Shown: positions 1 through 6,970, counted from the stretch's first letter. The stretch is 12,481 bases of DNA from Ktedonobacteraceae bacterium (GCA_014896635.1 JADBKA010000131.1:1-12481); one strand, 5' to 3'. Program-made: numbers and translations. Notes: generated by a model from the sequence alone, not told the origin.

Positions 1-246
1 CGGCACCAGAGCCATACCATGTCTGACACGCTGCTCCGTCGTCAACTGGTCGATGCGCTGTTCCCCCAGCGTAATACTGCCGGAGCGCAGGCGAATCAAG
101 CCGGAGAGAGCGCGCATCAGTGTCGTTTTCCCCGCGCCGTTGACCCCCAGTATCGCTACGACCGAGTGTGCCGGCACCTCGAAATTAATATCATGCAGCA
201 CCTGCAAAGGACCGTAGCCCGCACATAATTGCTCAACCCTCAGCAT
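1..246 (-). CDS. livF: Branched-chain amino acid-type ABC transporter ATP-binding protein LivF (partial, N-terminal 82 codons)
   Basis: This is the second ATPase of a HAAT-family importer. It hydrolyses ATP on the cytoplasmic face to drive uptake through the LivH/LivM channel. The window edge cuts it after 82 codons, so the Q-loop, signature and Walker B are not visible. What can be seen is the start MLRVEQLCAGYGPLQVLHDI, which carries the LivF-type A-loop tyrosine (Y11), and a perfect Walker A GVNGAGKTT at residues 34-42. The start is the ATG at 246. It is preceded by AAAGGAGG (complement of 253-260) with a 6-base spacer, and this ribosome site lies inside the end of livG. The two genes overlap by 14 bp, which suggests translational coupling. 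Assignment as LivF rather than LivG rests on gene order and on the N-terminal sequence. The transported substrate cannot be read from this protein. Confidence 0.9.
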   Translation of the reverse strand, partial: MLRVEQLCAGYGPLQVLHDINFEVPAHSVVAILGVNGAGKTTLMRALSGLIRLRSGSITLGEQRIDQLTTEQRVRHGMALVP

Positions 247-1081
247 GGGAATCCTCCTTTACAGGCTGCACGTCTATGTGTATATGTTGTGCAACCTGCT
301 GTGCATCGCGGCCCAGATACGCTTCAAGCACATCGGGATGCGACAACACTTCTCTGGGTGTTCCCTCGGCAAGCTTGCGTCCGTAATCGAGCACGCATAC
401 ATGGTCCGCAACGGCCTGGATGACCTGCATGTTGTGTTCAATCAGCAGCAGTGTCGCCCCCGTCTGCTCGCGGATATGATGCAGGTTTGCCACGAGTTGT
501 CCCATCTCCTGATGAGTAATGCCGGCTGCTGGCTCGTCAAGTAGTACCAGGCGCGGACGCAGCACCAGCGCTCGCGCCACCCCCACCAGCTTCTGCACGC
601 CAAGCGGCAACATGCCCGCGCGCCTGTGCGCATAGCTCTCCAGGCCGAGCATTGCCAGCACGGCCATCGCTTGCTCGCGCGCACGTTCGCCTTCCGTCTT
701 CCCTGCTCTAAACGGTAGAATACTCGACAGAGAGCCTGCACGCCAGTGAGCATGTTGTGCAACCAGTAAGTTCTCCATCACCGTCATGGATGAAAAGAGC
801 TGGAGCAATTGAAAGGTGCGCCCTATGCCAAGCCCTGCCCGCTGGTGTCGTGCCAGGGGCAGCAGCGAGGTGCCGGCGAACAGAATCGTGCCAGCAGCCG
901 GAGTAACAAAGCCACTGATACAGTTTAGCACAGTTGTCTTGCCAGCTCCATTGGGACCGACCAGCGCAAAGATCTGGCCTTCCTCGACTGCCAGGTCTAA
1001 CTCCGAGATGGCCGTCAGCCCGCCAAAACGAACGGTCAGGTTGCGAATTTCCAGTAATGGTGTTCGCACATTTGTTGTCAT
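233..1081 (-). CDS. livG: Branched-chain amino acid-type ABC transporter ATP-binding protein LivG
   Basis: This is the first ATPase of the importer, 282 residues long. In order it shows a Walker A GPNGAGKTT (residues 42-50), a Q-loop in GRTFQ (Q91), a signature region LPLGVQK (158-164), a Walker B LVLLDEP (178-184) and an H-loop LIEHNM (H216). The long insert between Q-loop and signature (about 110-140) is typical of LivG. The signature departs from LSGGQ, but LivG proteins often have LPYGxQ-like versions, so it is probably functional. A hydrophilic tail of about 25 residues follows the usual end near AYLG. The ATG at 1079-1081 overlaps the livM stop codon (ATGA arrangement), so it is almost certainly translated as part of the same operon transcript. 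The 3' end overlaps livF by 14 bp. Confidence 0.95.
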   Translation of the reverse strand: MTTNVRTPLLEIRNLTVRFGGLTAISELDLAVEEGQIFALVGPNGAGKTTVLNCISGFVTPAAGTILFAGTSLLPLARHQRAGLGIGRTFQLLQLFSSMTVMENLLVAQHAHWRAGSLSSILPFRAGKTEGERAREQAMAVLAMLGLESYAHRRAGMLPLGVQKLVGVARALVLRPRLVLLDEPAAGITHQEMGQLVANLHHIREQTGATLLLIEHNMQVIQAVADHVCVLDYGRKLAEGTPREVLSHPDVLEAYLGRDAQQVAQHIHIDVQPVKEDSHAEG

Positions 1082-2217
1082 TGCTGCCCTCCTCGCTGTA
1101 CAAGCCGTCCTGCCAGGAGACGTCCCCGCTCAACTAAACTGTTCAACCCAGATGGGAAGAAAATCAACGCCAGCAGCAGCAGCAGACCATAGATACCCGA
1201 TGTGAGCGTAGAGACCTGAATTTGCAGCGGACCAACTCCAACAGTATTGGGCAATTGCCCAAGTAGTAGCGGCAAAAAGCCGACGAAGATAGCACCCAGG
1301 ACGGAGCCGGTAATTGATCCAAGACCGCCTACCACGATCATTGCCAGAAATGCTATCGTCTGGTCAGCACTCGACATCAAAGCGCCGGCGGTTGTTGCCC
1401 AGGTGGCATAGAGAGCGCCGGCCAGGCCGGTCAGCGCGGCACTGAGCACAAACGCCAGAATCTTGTAGCGTGTCACATTGATGCCGAACGCTTCCGCTGC
1501 CGCCTCATCATCACGAATGGCAATCCAGGCACGACCAATACGCGATTTGAGCAGAAGGCGGATAAGGAAGATCAGCACTACCACTGTAGCAAGGATCACC
1601 AGGTAGAGTGCATGATCGTCGGTCAGTAGCAGTGGGAGATTTGTCAGATCATAACTCTGCCGCCCCGCCGTTTTGTCCCATAAGTCAAGCAGCGATCCCC
1701 CCACCAGCACCAGGCCGAGCGTGGCAATAGCGAGGTGCGCGCCCGAAATACGCAGCGCCGGTCCGCCAATCACAATACCGAGCAGTGCCGAGACAAGCAC
1801 TGCCACAACAAGACCAACCAGGTAAGGCTGCTGAAACTGGTTGGTCATCCAGGCCAGCATATAGGCGCCTACGCCAAAAAAAGCCGCATTGCCTAGCGAT
1901 GGCTGAGCCGCATAACCGGTCAGAATGTTCTGTGCCAGCGCGGCAATCACAAAGAGACCGATTAGCGTCAGGCGATGCAACTCAAAGCCCGCGCTGAAAC
2001 CATATATCTGATCGTAGAGCGCAGGCACCAGCGCGAGCAGGAGCACTCCTCCCAGCGCCACCAGCCAGCTACTCCAGCGACGGACACCACGTGCCGGTCC
2101 ACCCGCTTCCTGGCTGAGTTGCACCTCCGCTGTTTCCCGCGTCTCAGGCGATTCCGGCATTGTTCCGCCAGCCGGCGCAGTCGTTTTTGATCCCTGGACT
2201 GTTTTTCTGGTCGCCAT
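1078..2217 (-). CDS. livM: Branched-chain amino acid-type ABC transporter permease LivM
   Basis: This is one of the two membrane channel subunits of the importer, 379 residues. After a hydrophilic N-terminal extension of about 46 residues, hydrophobic segments run almost to the end, which fits a multi-span permease. The LivM family signature is at residues 101-119 (GYAAQPSLGNAAFFGVGAY). The cytoplasmic coupling loop that docks on the ATPases is near residues 225-250 (SRIGRAWIAIRDDEAAAEAFG). The ATG at 2217 has GGAGTG (complement of 2222-2227 region) just upstream. The N-terminal extension is longer than in enterobacterial LivM, and an internal start such as M20 cannot be excluded. The gene ends in a 4-bp overlap with livG and follows livH after a 74-bp gap that shows no terminator. 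Confidence 0.95.
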   Translation of the reverse strand: MATRKTVQGSKTTAPAGGTMPESPETRETAEVQLSQEAGGPARGVRRWSSWLVALGGVLLLALVPALYDQIYGFSAGFELHRLTLIGLFVIAALAQNILTGYAAQPSLGNAAFFGVGAYMLAWMTNQFQQPYLVGLVVAVLVSALLGIVIGGPALRISGAHLAIATLGLVLVGGSLLDLWDKTAGRQSYDLTNLPLLLTDDHALYLVILATVVVLIFLIRLLLKSRIGRAWIAIRDDEAAAEAFGINVTRYKILAFVLSAALTGLAGALYATWATTAGALMSSADQTIAFLAMIVVGGLGSITGSVLGAIFVGFLPLLLGQLPNTVGVGPLQIQVSTLTSGIYGLLLLLALIFFPSGLNSLVERGRLLAGRLVQRGGQQ

Positions 2218-2291
2218 GAGAACACTCCTTTCCCTTCATGAGCAGATTACAACATTGTCTTCTCGCGCCATCCAATGCACGAGACTGCGGA

Positions 2292-3209
2292 CTAAACGCG
2301 GCGTAACAGGGCATGACCGAGTAATCCCTGTGGCCGCAGGAGCAGTACGAGTACAAAGCCAACAAAAATAATGGCCTCGCGCACACCAGGATCACTGATA
2401 TTGAGTGTTCCCAGCGTGTGGCCGGCAAGCACAAACGCCAGCAGGTTATCGCACAGACCCACCAGCAGCCCGCCGATCAGCGCACCGGGCAAACTGTCCA
2501 ATCCCCCCAGCACCGCACCGACAAACGCAAACAGGAGAATGGGGATCATGAATTGCAGGTCAATCAGGCCCTGCCGGCTCGCCAGAAAAACGCCAGCAAC
2601 CGCTGCAATCACTGCGCTCAACGACCATACCAGCATAAAAATCAATCCGACAGGAATCCCAACCAGGCGCGCAGCCGGCAACCCATCAGCCGTCGCACGC
2701 ATGGCAATCCCCAGCTTCGTGCGCGTGAGAAAGAAATTCAGTCCAGCCATCAGCAGAACAGTCACAACGACCACCACTATATCGACCAGCGAGAGATATA
2801 CTCCTCCCAGGCGCAGATTCTGCCCCTCAAACGGCGTGGGAAAATGAACGGTCGAGCCAAGTTGAGGCCAGATCTGCTGCGCCAGCGTCTGCAATACCAG
2901 CGCCAGGGCCAGCGTGGCGATAGCCTTCGTAAAAACCGGGGCATTGAGCACCGGGCGCGCAAAACCACGCTCCAGCAGCACCCCCAGCACCAGCGCAAAA
3001 ATCAGCGTGGCGATAAGCGCCAGCCAGAAATTCAAATGTGCTGAGGTGAGTAGCGTGTACATAAAACAGGCACAGAACATACCTATCGCCCCGTAAGCAA
3101 AGTTGAGCACACCCGTTGTGCGATAGATCAGCACGATACCAAGAGCCAGTAAGCCATACAGGCTCCCCGTCACAAGACCCGCAATGATGACCTGAAGCAA
3201 TGCCAGCAT
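2292..3209 (-). CDS. livH: Branched-chain amino acid-type ABC transporter permease LivH
   Basis: This is the second membrane channel subunit and the first gene of the minus-strand operon livHMGF. It has 305 residues, the normal family length. The N-terminal signature GSLYGLLALGIVLIYRTTGV followed by LNFAYG (about residues 15-40) is diagnostic for LivH. The coupling loop near 162-187 reads TRTKLGIAMRATADG. About eight hydrophobic segments are visible. The ATG at 3209 is preceded by AAAGGAG with a spacer of about 8 bases. The gene is divergent from the substrate-binding lipoprotein gene at 3431, and the two share a compact regulatory region. Confidence 0.95.
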   Translation of the reverse strand: MLALLQVIIAGLVTGSLYGLLALGIVLIYRTTGVLNFAYGAIGMFCACFMYTLLTSAHLNFWLALIATLIFALVLGVLLERGFARPVLNAPVFTKAIATLALALVLQTLAQQIWPQLGSTVHFPTPFEGQNLRLGGVYLSLVDIVVVVVTVLLMAGLNFFLTRTKLGIAMRATADGLPAARLVGIPVGLIFMLVWSLSAVIAAVAGVFLASRQGLIDLQFMIPILLFAFVGAVLGGLDSLPGALIGGLLVGLCDNLLAFVLAGHTLGTLNISDPGVREAIIFVGFVLVLLLRPQGLLGHALLRRV

Positions 3210-3263
3210 CTCGTTTTCTCCTTTCGCAGTATGGACGGATCTGCTGGATATTCGCCACTCCCC

Positions 3264-3292
3264 TTGACAGGGATTTTTTTATCTGCTAATAT
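3264..3292 (+). promoter_or_regulatory. Consensus sigma-70 promoter for the substrate-binding protein gene
   Basis: TTGACA (3264-3269), a 17-bp spacer, then TAATAT (3287-3292), preceded by TGC, which makes an extended -10. The predicted start of transcription is near 3299, giving a leader of about 130 bases before the ATG at 3431. The -35 is perfect, and the -10 differs from TATAAT at two positions. This is a sequence match only. Confidence 0.75.
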
Positions 3293-3316
3293 GATACATG
3301 AGTCATGTGTCATATT
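3288..3316. promoter_or_regulatory. 29-bp near-perfect palindrome, candidate operator of the liv divergon
   Basis: The left arm is AATATGATACATGA (3288-3301) and the right arm TCATGTGTCATATT (3303-3316), centred on g3302. Thirteen of the 14 arm positions are complementary. The single mismatch pair is at 3295/3309. The palindrome covers the plus-strand -10 and start point, and the minus-strand -10 and spacer. The length and dyad fit a dimeric repressor such as GntR, TetR or MarR type. No regulator gene of such a type lies beside it in this window. Confidence 0.65.
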
Positions 3317-3319
3317 CAA
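3291..3319 (-). promoter_or_regulatory. Candidate promoter for the livHMGF operon
   Basis: Read on the minus strand: TTGAAT (complement of 3314-3319), a 17-bp spacer, then TATCAT (complement of 3291-3296). The predicted transcription start is near 3284, about 75 bases before the livH start. Its -10 overlaps that of the plus-strand promoter by two bases, so polymerase could not occupy both at once. The match is weaker than that of the plus-strand promoter. Confidence 0.45.
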
Positions 3320-3380
3320 GTATTTTTCTGCTGACTTGCAGACCCGGTAGCCCCAACGCAATGCAACGGTAGTGCATCGG

Positions 3381-3401
3381 CTCTTACAAAGCATGTAAGA
3401 G
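3381..3401. repeat. Inverted repeat or hairpin in the leader of the binding-protein gene
   Basis: CTCTTACA (3381-3388) pairs perfectly with TGTAAGAG (3394-3401) around a 5-base loop. It sits 10 bases before the Shine-Dalgarno region (3412-3420). It could be an mRNA hairpin close to the ribosome site or a second protein-binding site. There is no T-run after it, so it is not an intrinsic terminator. Confidence 0.45.
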
Positions 3402-3430
3402 ATTTACAGACAGAGGAGGAACGGCACAAC

Positions 3431-4666
3431 ATGGGACTCTTGGCATGGTTTCGGAAGTCAGGGAAGCGCGCAGCGACAGGTGTGTTGCTTGCGGCAATGC
3501 TGGTACTGGCCGCATGCGGTGGTACCCCGTCCGGCTCAGGCGGCACAGCGTCCGCCAATGTTCCCGGCGTGACCAACGACACGATTACACTCGGCGCGGT
3601 CCTCGACACGACAGGCAGTATTCAGGTGATCTGTGCCCCGATCCTGGCGGGGGATCAACTCTATTTTAACAAGATTAACGCAGCAGGAGGCATTCACGGA
3701 CGCAAGATCAAGCTGATTCAGGTCAGCGACAATGGCGATTCGACAAAAACTAAAGACGTCGTACGCCAACTCGTTGAGAAAGATAACGTCTTTGCCATTT
3801 TCCAGGTCTGTGGTTCCGGCAACGCGAACGTGGCTTCGAGCTACACCAACCCTAAAGGCATTCCATTTGTCGATCCTATAGGTGGCGGCGCAAAGTTTAA
3901 GGACGATCAGGGGAAAACCTTGCCCTGGGTCTGGATGACGCAGCCCAACTACGGCGACGAGGGTCATGTGATCGGTTATTATGTGACGAACACGCTCAAG
4001 GCGAAATCTGTCGCCTTGCTCTATGAGGACGATGTGCTGGGTTTGCAGCAAAAGACCACCCTCAACGAATCTCTTCAGAAATACGGCGGCCAGATGGTCA
4101 CCTCGCTTGGCTACAAGGCCACACAAAGCGATTTCACGGCTGCTGTGCAGACGATGAAGGCTGCCAATCCCGATTTCATCGTGCTCAATGGCCTGCCAGG
4201 GCCAACGGCGAAGTTTATCGCGGCAGCGACACAGCAGGGCTACAAGCCGCGCCTGGGCTACCTCGCCAACTACCCTATGGCAGATAACTCCTGGGCCAAA
4301 GCACTTGGTGCAGCAGGCGAGGGGGTTTATCTCAGCGGCTATACCAATACCGATTCGCCAGTTGCTCAAGACTACCTGAAAGCAACCAGTAGCGATCCCA
4401 TTTTCAGCGCCTATAAGTTCTACGGCTATATCAATGCCAAGCTGTTCGCCGATGCGCTGAACAAGGCAGGCAAGGATCTCACCCGCGAAAGCCTGCGCAA
4501 GGCACTTGATACCGGCTTTGTGAACTACGATACAGGCTTCGGGCCAACTCTTACCTGGTCGCCAACTCAGCACGGCGGTGTAAGCGATTTCATCTTCTTC
4601 CAGATTAAAAACGGCCAGCTCGCGCCCGTCAGTGACTTTATCAAGGCTTCATCAGTCTGGCCTTGA
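3431..4666 (+). CDS. livJ: Branched-chain amino acid-type ABC transporter substrate-binding lipoprotein (LivJ/Peripla_BP_6 type)
   Basis: This is the extracellular receptor that delivers ligand to the LivHMGF importer. It has 411 residues. A signal peptide with a lipobox VLAAC puts the lipidated cysteine at residue 29 and anchors the mature protein to the outer face of the membrane. A Gly/Ser-rich linker follows, then a two-lobed type I periplasmic-binding fold from about residue 45 to the end. Recognisable family segments include FNKINAAGGIHGRKIKLI, the stretch around KGIPFVDPIGGG and FYGYINAKLFADALNKAG near the C-terminus. The ATG at 3431 follows AGAGGAGGA with a 10-base spacer. The gene is divergent from livH. 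Substrate cannot be assigned: this family also includes receptors for urea, amides and aromatic compounds. The symbol is by family position, not proven orthology. Confidence 0.9.
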   Translation: MGLLAWFRKSGKRAATGVLLAAMLVLAACGGTPSGSGGTASANVPGVTNDTITLGAVLDTTGSIQVICAPILAGDQLYFNKINAAGGIHGRKIKLIQVSDNGDSTKTKDVVRQLVEKDNVFAIFQVCGSGNANVASSYTNPKGIPFVDPIGGGAKFKDDQGKTLPWVWMTQPNYGDEGHVIGYYVTNTLKAKSVALLYEDDVLGLQQKTTLNESLQKYGGQMVTSLGYKATQSDFTAAVQTMKAANPDFIVLNGLPGPTAKFIAAATQQGYKPRLGYLANYPMADNSWAKALGAAGEGVYLSGYTNTDSPVAQDYLKATSSDPIFSAYKFYGYINAKLFADALNKAGKDLTRESLRKALDTGFVNYDTGFGPTLTWSPTQHGGVSDFIFFQIKNGQLAPVSDFIKASSVWP

Positions 4667-4704
4667 TAAAACAGAACAACTCTCGATCCTTCCTTTCCCC
4701 TCAT

Positions 4705-4735
4705 GAGGAGAGCAGCCATTGTGGCTGCTCTCTTC
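4705..4735. terminator. Hairpin between convergent genes, probable shared terminator
   Basis: An 11-bp perfect stem, GAGAGCAGCCA (4708-4718) with TGGCTGCTCTC (4722-4732), closes a TTG loop. It extends by three more pairs, one of them G-T, to 4705-4735. It lies between the end of the binding-protein gene (4666) and the end of the PPOX gene (4775). Neither side has a good T-run, so termination may be weak or factor-assisted. Confidence 0.6.
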
Positions 4736-4774
4736 TCATCTCCACACAATCTTTCCGTCCTTATATAGTTCTCT

Positions 4775-5191
4775 TCAGCGCCGCTCGCTCCATGGGCCAA
4801 TGCCACCAATGCGCTCGATACTGATGCGCGTGATATAGCCTTCCGGCGCACCCTCAGGAATGAACGTCACACCCGGCCCGATGTAGACTTGAGCCAGGCG
4901 ATTCAGCAGGGCCGGCGCGCCACCCTCGGTAATACGGGCGCGCCCGTTGATCACCAGGTAGTTATCCAGCCCTCCCGTCTTGCCACCCGTCGCCATCGAT
5001 AGTGCTACGCGCGCATCCCTGCGTATATTGCGCACTTTCTGGTACTCACGAAGGTGCGCGCACACAATCTCATCACCTTCCAGGCCCACCCACACAACAC
5101 TGACCTGTGGGCTACCATCTTTATTCAGAGTCACCAGGTGCGCCAGGTGACCCGCCGTGAGAGCCTGACGTACCTCATCGCTCAAGACCAT
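4775..5191 (-). CDS. PPOX-fold flavin/F420-dependent oxidoreductase (Rv1155/TIGR03618-like)
   Basis: This is a small cytoplasmic split-barrel protein of 138 residues, typical for the pyridoxamine-phosphate-oxidase-like F420/FMN-binding enzymes. Family features are HLAHLVTLNKDGSPQVSVVW near the N-terminus (about 15-34), KVRNIRRDARVAL (52-64), which in the family contacts the cofactor phosphate, and a C-terminal GPW (132-134). The exact reaction is not known from sequence; relatives reduce F420 substrates or bind FMN or haem. The chosen start is the ATG at 5191, which has AAGGAGAAAGG upstream. An in-frame extension to 5272 would run through the promoter. A minus-strand promoter is suggested by TTGTAG (complement of 5254-5259), a 17-bp spacer and TATACT (complement of 5231-5236). 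It is divergent from the HxlR-type regulator, which may control it. Confidence 0.85.
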   Translation of the reverse strand: MVLSDEVRQALTAGHLAHLVTLNKDGSPQVSVVWVGLEGDEIVCAHLREYQKVRNIRRDARVALSMATGGKTGGLDNYLVINGRARITEGGAPALLNRLAQVYIGPGVTFIPEGAPEGYITRISIERIGGIGPWSERR

Positions 5192-5230
5192 TGCTTTTGC
5201 ATCCTTTCTCCTTGCGGAAACTATGCCATG

Positions 5231-5259
5231 AGTATAAGCAGGTGCAAACATTTCTACAA
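5231..5259 (-). promoter_or_regulatory. Candidate promoter for the PPOX-fold gene
   Basis: On the minus strand TTGTAG and TATACT are separated by exactly 17 bp, giving a predicted start near 5224, about 33 bases before the ATG at 5191. The -10 is good (5 of 6) and the -35 is weak (3 of 6). Confidence 0.45.
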
Positions 5260-5263
5260 GTAC

Positions 5264-5299
5264 GCACATCAATGTGCTATAGTATCAAAAAAGATACTA
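5264..5299. promoter_or_regulatory. Two adjacent inverted repeats at the hxlR-type gene promoter
   Basis: The first repeat is GCACAT-ca-ATGTGC (5264-5277). The second is TAGTATC-aaaaaa-GATACTA (5280-5299). Between and overlapping them is an extended -10, TGC followed by TATAGT (5278-5283), with no good -35. The second repeat covers the expected transcription start (about 5290) and ends just before the Shine-Dalgarno. It is well placed for repression by the regulator encoded directly downstream, but the binding protein is inferred. Confidence 0.6.
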
Positions 5300-5316
5300 A
5301 CCAGGAGGAATATGGG

Positions 5317-5679
5317 ATGGTAAGCAATAAAAGCTGTCAGTACGGCTGCCCGGTCGAGGCAACGCTCGATGTCATCGGTGGCAAATGGAAGGCTGTCGTC
5401 CTCTTTAAGCTACTGTCGGGTCCCCGGCGCTTCAACGATCTCAAACGCGACATGCCAACGATCACACAACGCATGTTGACGCTGCAACTGCGCGAGCTGG
5501 AAGCAGATGGCGTAGTGCATCGTGAAATCTACAGGCAGATCCCGCCAAAGGTTGAATATTCGCTGACAGATTTTGGCAAGACGCTGGAGCCAATCCTGCT
5601 GGCTATGCTCGACTGGGGCGGGCAGTACACCTCACAGATCATCGAGCGAAAATCCAGCCAGAGAGATCAGCCTGTCTGA
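5317..5679 (+). CDS. HxlR-family winged-helix transcriptional regulator
   Basis: This is a 120-residue DNA-binding regulator of the HxlR (MarR-like) family. It has the family hallmark CPVEATLDVIGGKWKAVVLF (residues 11-30), a recognition-helix region around TITQRMLTLQLRELEADGVV (48-67), and the wing IYRQIPPKVEYSLTDFG (71-87). The conserved cysteine before PVE (C11) is the redox- or electrophile-sensing residue in characterised relatives such as YodB and HypR. A second cysteine, C7, lies close by. Sensing here is inference. The start is the ATG at 5317, with AGGAGG (5303-5308) 8 bases upstream. Another ATG at 5312 is out of frame, and a longer frame to 5191 would cross the promoter. The gene is divergent from the PPOX-fold gene and probably autoregulated through the inverted repeats just upstream. 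Confidence 0.9.
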   Translation: MVSNKSCQYGCPVEATLDVIGGKWKAVVLFKLLSGPRRFNDLKRDMPTITQRMLTLQLRELEADGVVHREIYRQIPPKVEYSLTDFGKTLEPILLAMLDWGGQYTSQIIERKSSQRDQPV

Positions 5680-5690
5680 CCCGACTTTCG

Positions 5691-5696
5691 TATAAT
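5691..5696 (+). promoter_or_regulatory. Possible -10 box for the GH99-like lipoprotein gene
   Basis: TATAAT lies 12 bases after the hxlR-type stop codon and 75 bases before the lipoprotein ATG at 5772. No convincing -35 is found at 16-18 bp upstream and there is no TG extension. The gene may instead be read through from the regulator gene, because no terminator is seen in the 92-bp gap. Confidence 0.3.
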
Positions 5697-5771
5697 GTTC
5701 CAGGAAGTATCGACGTTCGTTTCTTTAGTAGAAGTAGGAGATCGTACGGTCAGCCAGGAAGAGGTTTTTTT

Positions 5772-6932
5772 ATGGGGAGAGATACTCTGCGGAAAAGCCG
5801 TTCAGCGTGGGCATGGCTACTCTGGATCTGCGCCTGTCTGCTGCTTTTTTCAGCCTGTGGCGGCGGTCAGAATAATCAACAGGCTGCTCAATCATCGCCT
5901 ACAGCGCCGTCTCGTCCAGCACAGCCGACCGGCACGAGTAACCCTGGCCTGCAATTTCCGCAGCAGCTCCTCACGCCGACGACCATCGTGAATCCGTCGC
6001 CATCGCCAGACACCCAGACAGCGACAAAGCAGAATAGCCGGCCTGTGCTCGCGTCCTACTACATGTGGTACACCACCTCAACCTGGTCCGCCTCGCAAAT
6101 GTCAGATCTCCCTACGATCAAATACAACTCCAGCGACGACGCCACCATTGATCGCCAGCTCGCCTGGGCAAGTCAGGCCGGTATCACCGGCTTTATCAGC
6201 TCCTGGTGGGGTCCCGGCGATACGACTGATAAGAATTTCGCCAGACTGCTCTCCCGCTCAGCCACGCTGGAGCAACAGACCGGCACCCGCTTTACCTCAA
6301 CCATCTACCTTGAGAGCAATGCGGCAGGACTGAATAGCACAGATAAAATCGTGAACGCGCTGCGTTATCTCATGGCGCACTATGGCAGCGATTCTCACTT
6401 TTTCCACTGGCAGGGCAAGCCTGTTATTTTCATCTGGGACCCGCTCGGCCAGGGCCGCACGCTGGACCAGTGGGCAGCTATTCGCCAGCAGGCTGATCCA
6501 GGCAACCAGATGCTCTGGTCGGCTGAAGGGGTTAACACCGATCTCCTGCGCGTCTTCGACGGTCTTCACCTGTTCAGCGCAGGCTACTGGGGCATTAAGA
6601 ACAACACTATGCCGGCAGTTGACAACGGCTTCCGCACAAAAATCGACGCCTACAACAACGCACACAACACTCGTAAAATCTGGGCCGCTGGCGTGCTGCC
6701 CGGCTATGATGACACGCGCGTGCCGGGCCGCACCGGCGCCTACACGGTGCCGCGCAACAATGGAGCCACTTACACCACAAGCTGGCAGGCGGCTATCGGC
6801 AGTCGCCCTGACTGGATCACCATTACCAGTTTCAACGAGTGGTTTGAAGGCTCCCAGATCGAGCCAGGCACGAGCTACAACATGCAGTACCTCAATCTCA
6901 CCCGGCAATTCGCCCGGCAGTGGCGTAGATAA
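5772..6932 (+). CDS. Secreted lipoprotein with GH99-like glycoside hydrolase domain
   Basis: This is a 386-residue protein. A signal peptide ends in the lipobox LFSAC, with the lipidated cysteine at residue 29, so the enzyme is probably tethered outside the cell. A Gln/Ser/Thr/Pro-rich linker (about 32-88) follows. A single catalytic domain then runs from PVLASYYMWY (91-100) to the end. It has the GH99/WbsX-type barrel features: GITGFISSWWGPGD (137-150), KPVIFIWDP (216-224) and the C-terminal motif FNEWFEGSQIEP (354-365). In characterised GH99 endo-alpha-mannosidases the two glutamates of this E-x-x-E motif act in catalysis; here they are E356 and E359. The usual histidine of EWHEG is phenylalanine. 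The start at 5772 follows AGGAAGAGG and seven T. Substrate is unknown: a mannan or other alpha-linked polysaccharide is a family-based guess. No transporter or second glycosidase is next to it. Confidence 0.75.
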   Translation: MGRDTLRKSRSAWAWLLWICACLLLFSACGGGQNNQQAAQSSPTAPSRPAQPTGTSNPGLQFPQQLLTPTTIVNPSPSPDTQTATKQNSRPVLASYYMWYTTSTWSASQMSDLPTIKYNSSDDATIDRQLAWASQAGITGFISSWWGPGDTTDKNFARLLSRSATLEQQTGTRFTSTIYLESNAAGLNSTDKIVNALRYLMAHYGSDSHFFHWQGKPVIFIWDPLGQGRTLDQWAAIRQQADPGNQMLWSAEGVNTDLLRVFDGLHLFSAGYWGIKNNTMPAVDNGFRTKIDAYNNAHNTRKIWAAGVLPGYDDTRVPGRTGAYTVPRNNGATYTTSWQAAIGSRPDWITITSFNEWFEGSQIEPGTSYNMQYLNLTRQFARQWRR

Positions 6933-6970
6933 AAGCCCATCCTCAGAAACCTGCCAGATCCCACACCCAT

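Noticed and set aside
598..611. Atypical signature motif LPLGVQK in LivG as evidence of inactivation
   Set aside because: LivG proteins commonly have LPYGxQ-type signatures, and the other ATPase motifs are intact, so it is a mild variant.
1169..1187. Run of CAG triplets near the end of livM
   Set aside because: On the coding strand these are CTG codons for leucines in a membrane helix, which is ordinary for a permease.
3536..4573. Long open frame (345 codons) on the minus strand inside the binding-protein gene
   Set aside because: The plus-strand frame has a signal peptide, lipobox and family motifs. The antisense frame has no ribosome site and no recognisable domain; it is a codon-bias shadow.
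5191..5316. N-terminal extension of the HxlR-type gene to 5191, and of the PPOX gene to 5272
   Set aside because: Both extensions run through the divergent promoter and inverted repeats. The family homology and good ribosome sites support starts at 5317 and 5191.
6297..6908. 203-codon minus-strand frame opposite the GH99-like gene
   Set aside because: It lies antisense to a domain with clear family motifs and shows no domain or ribosome site of its own.
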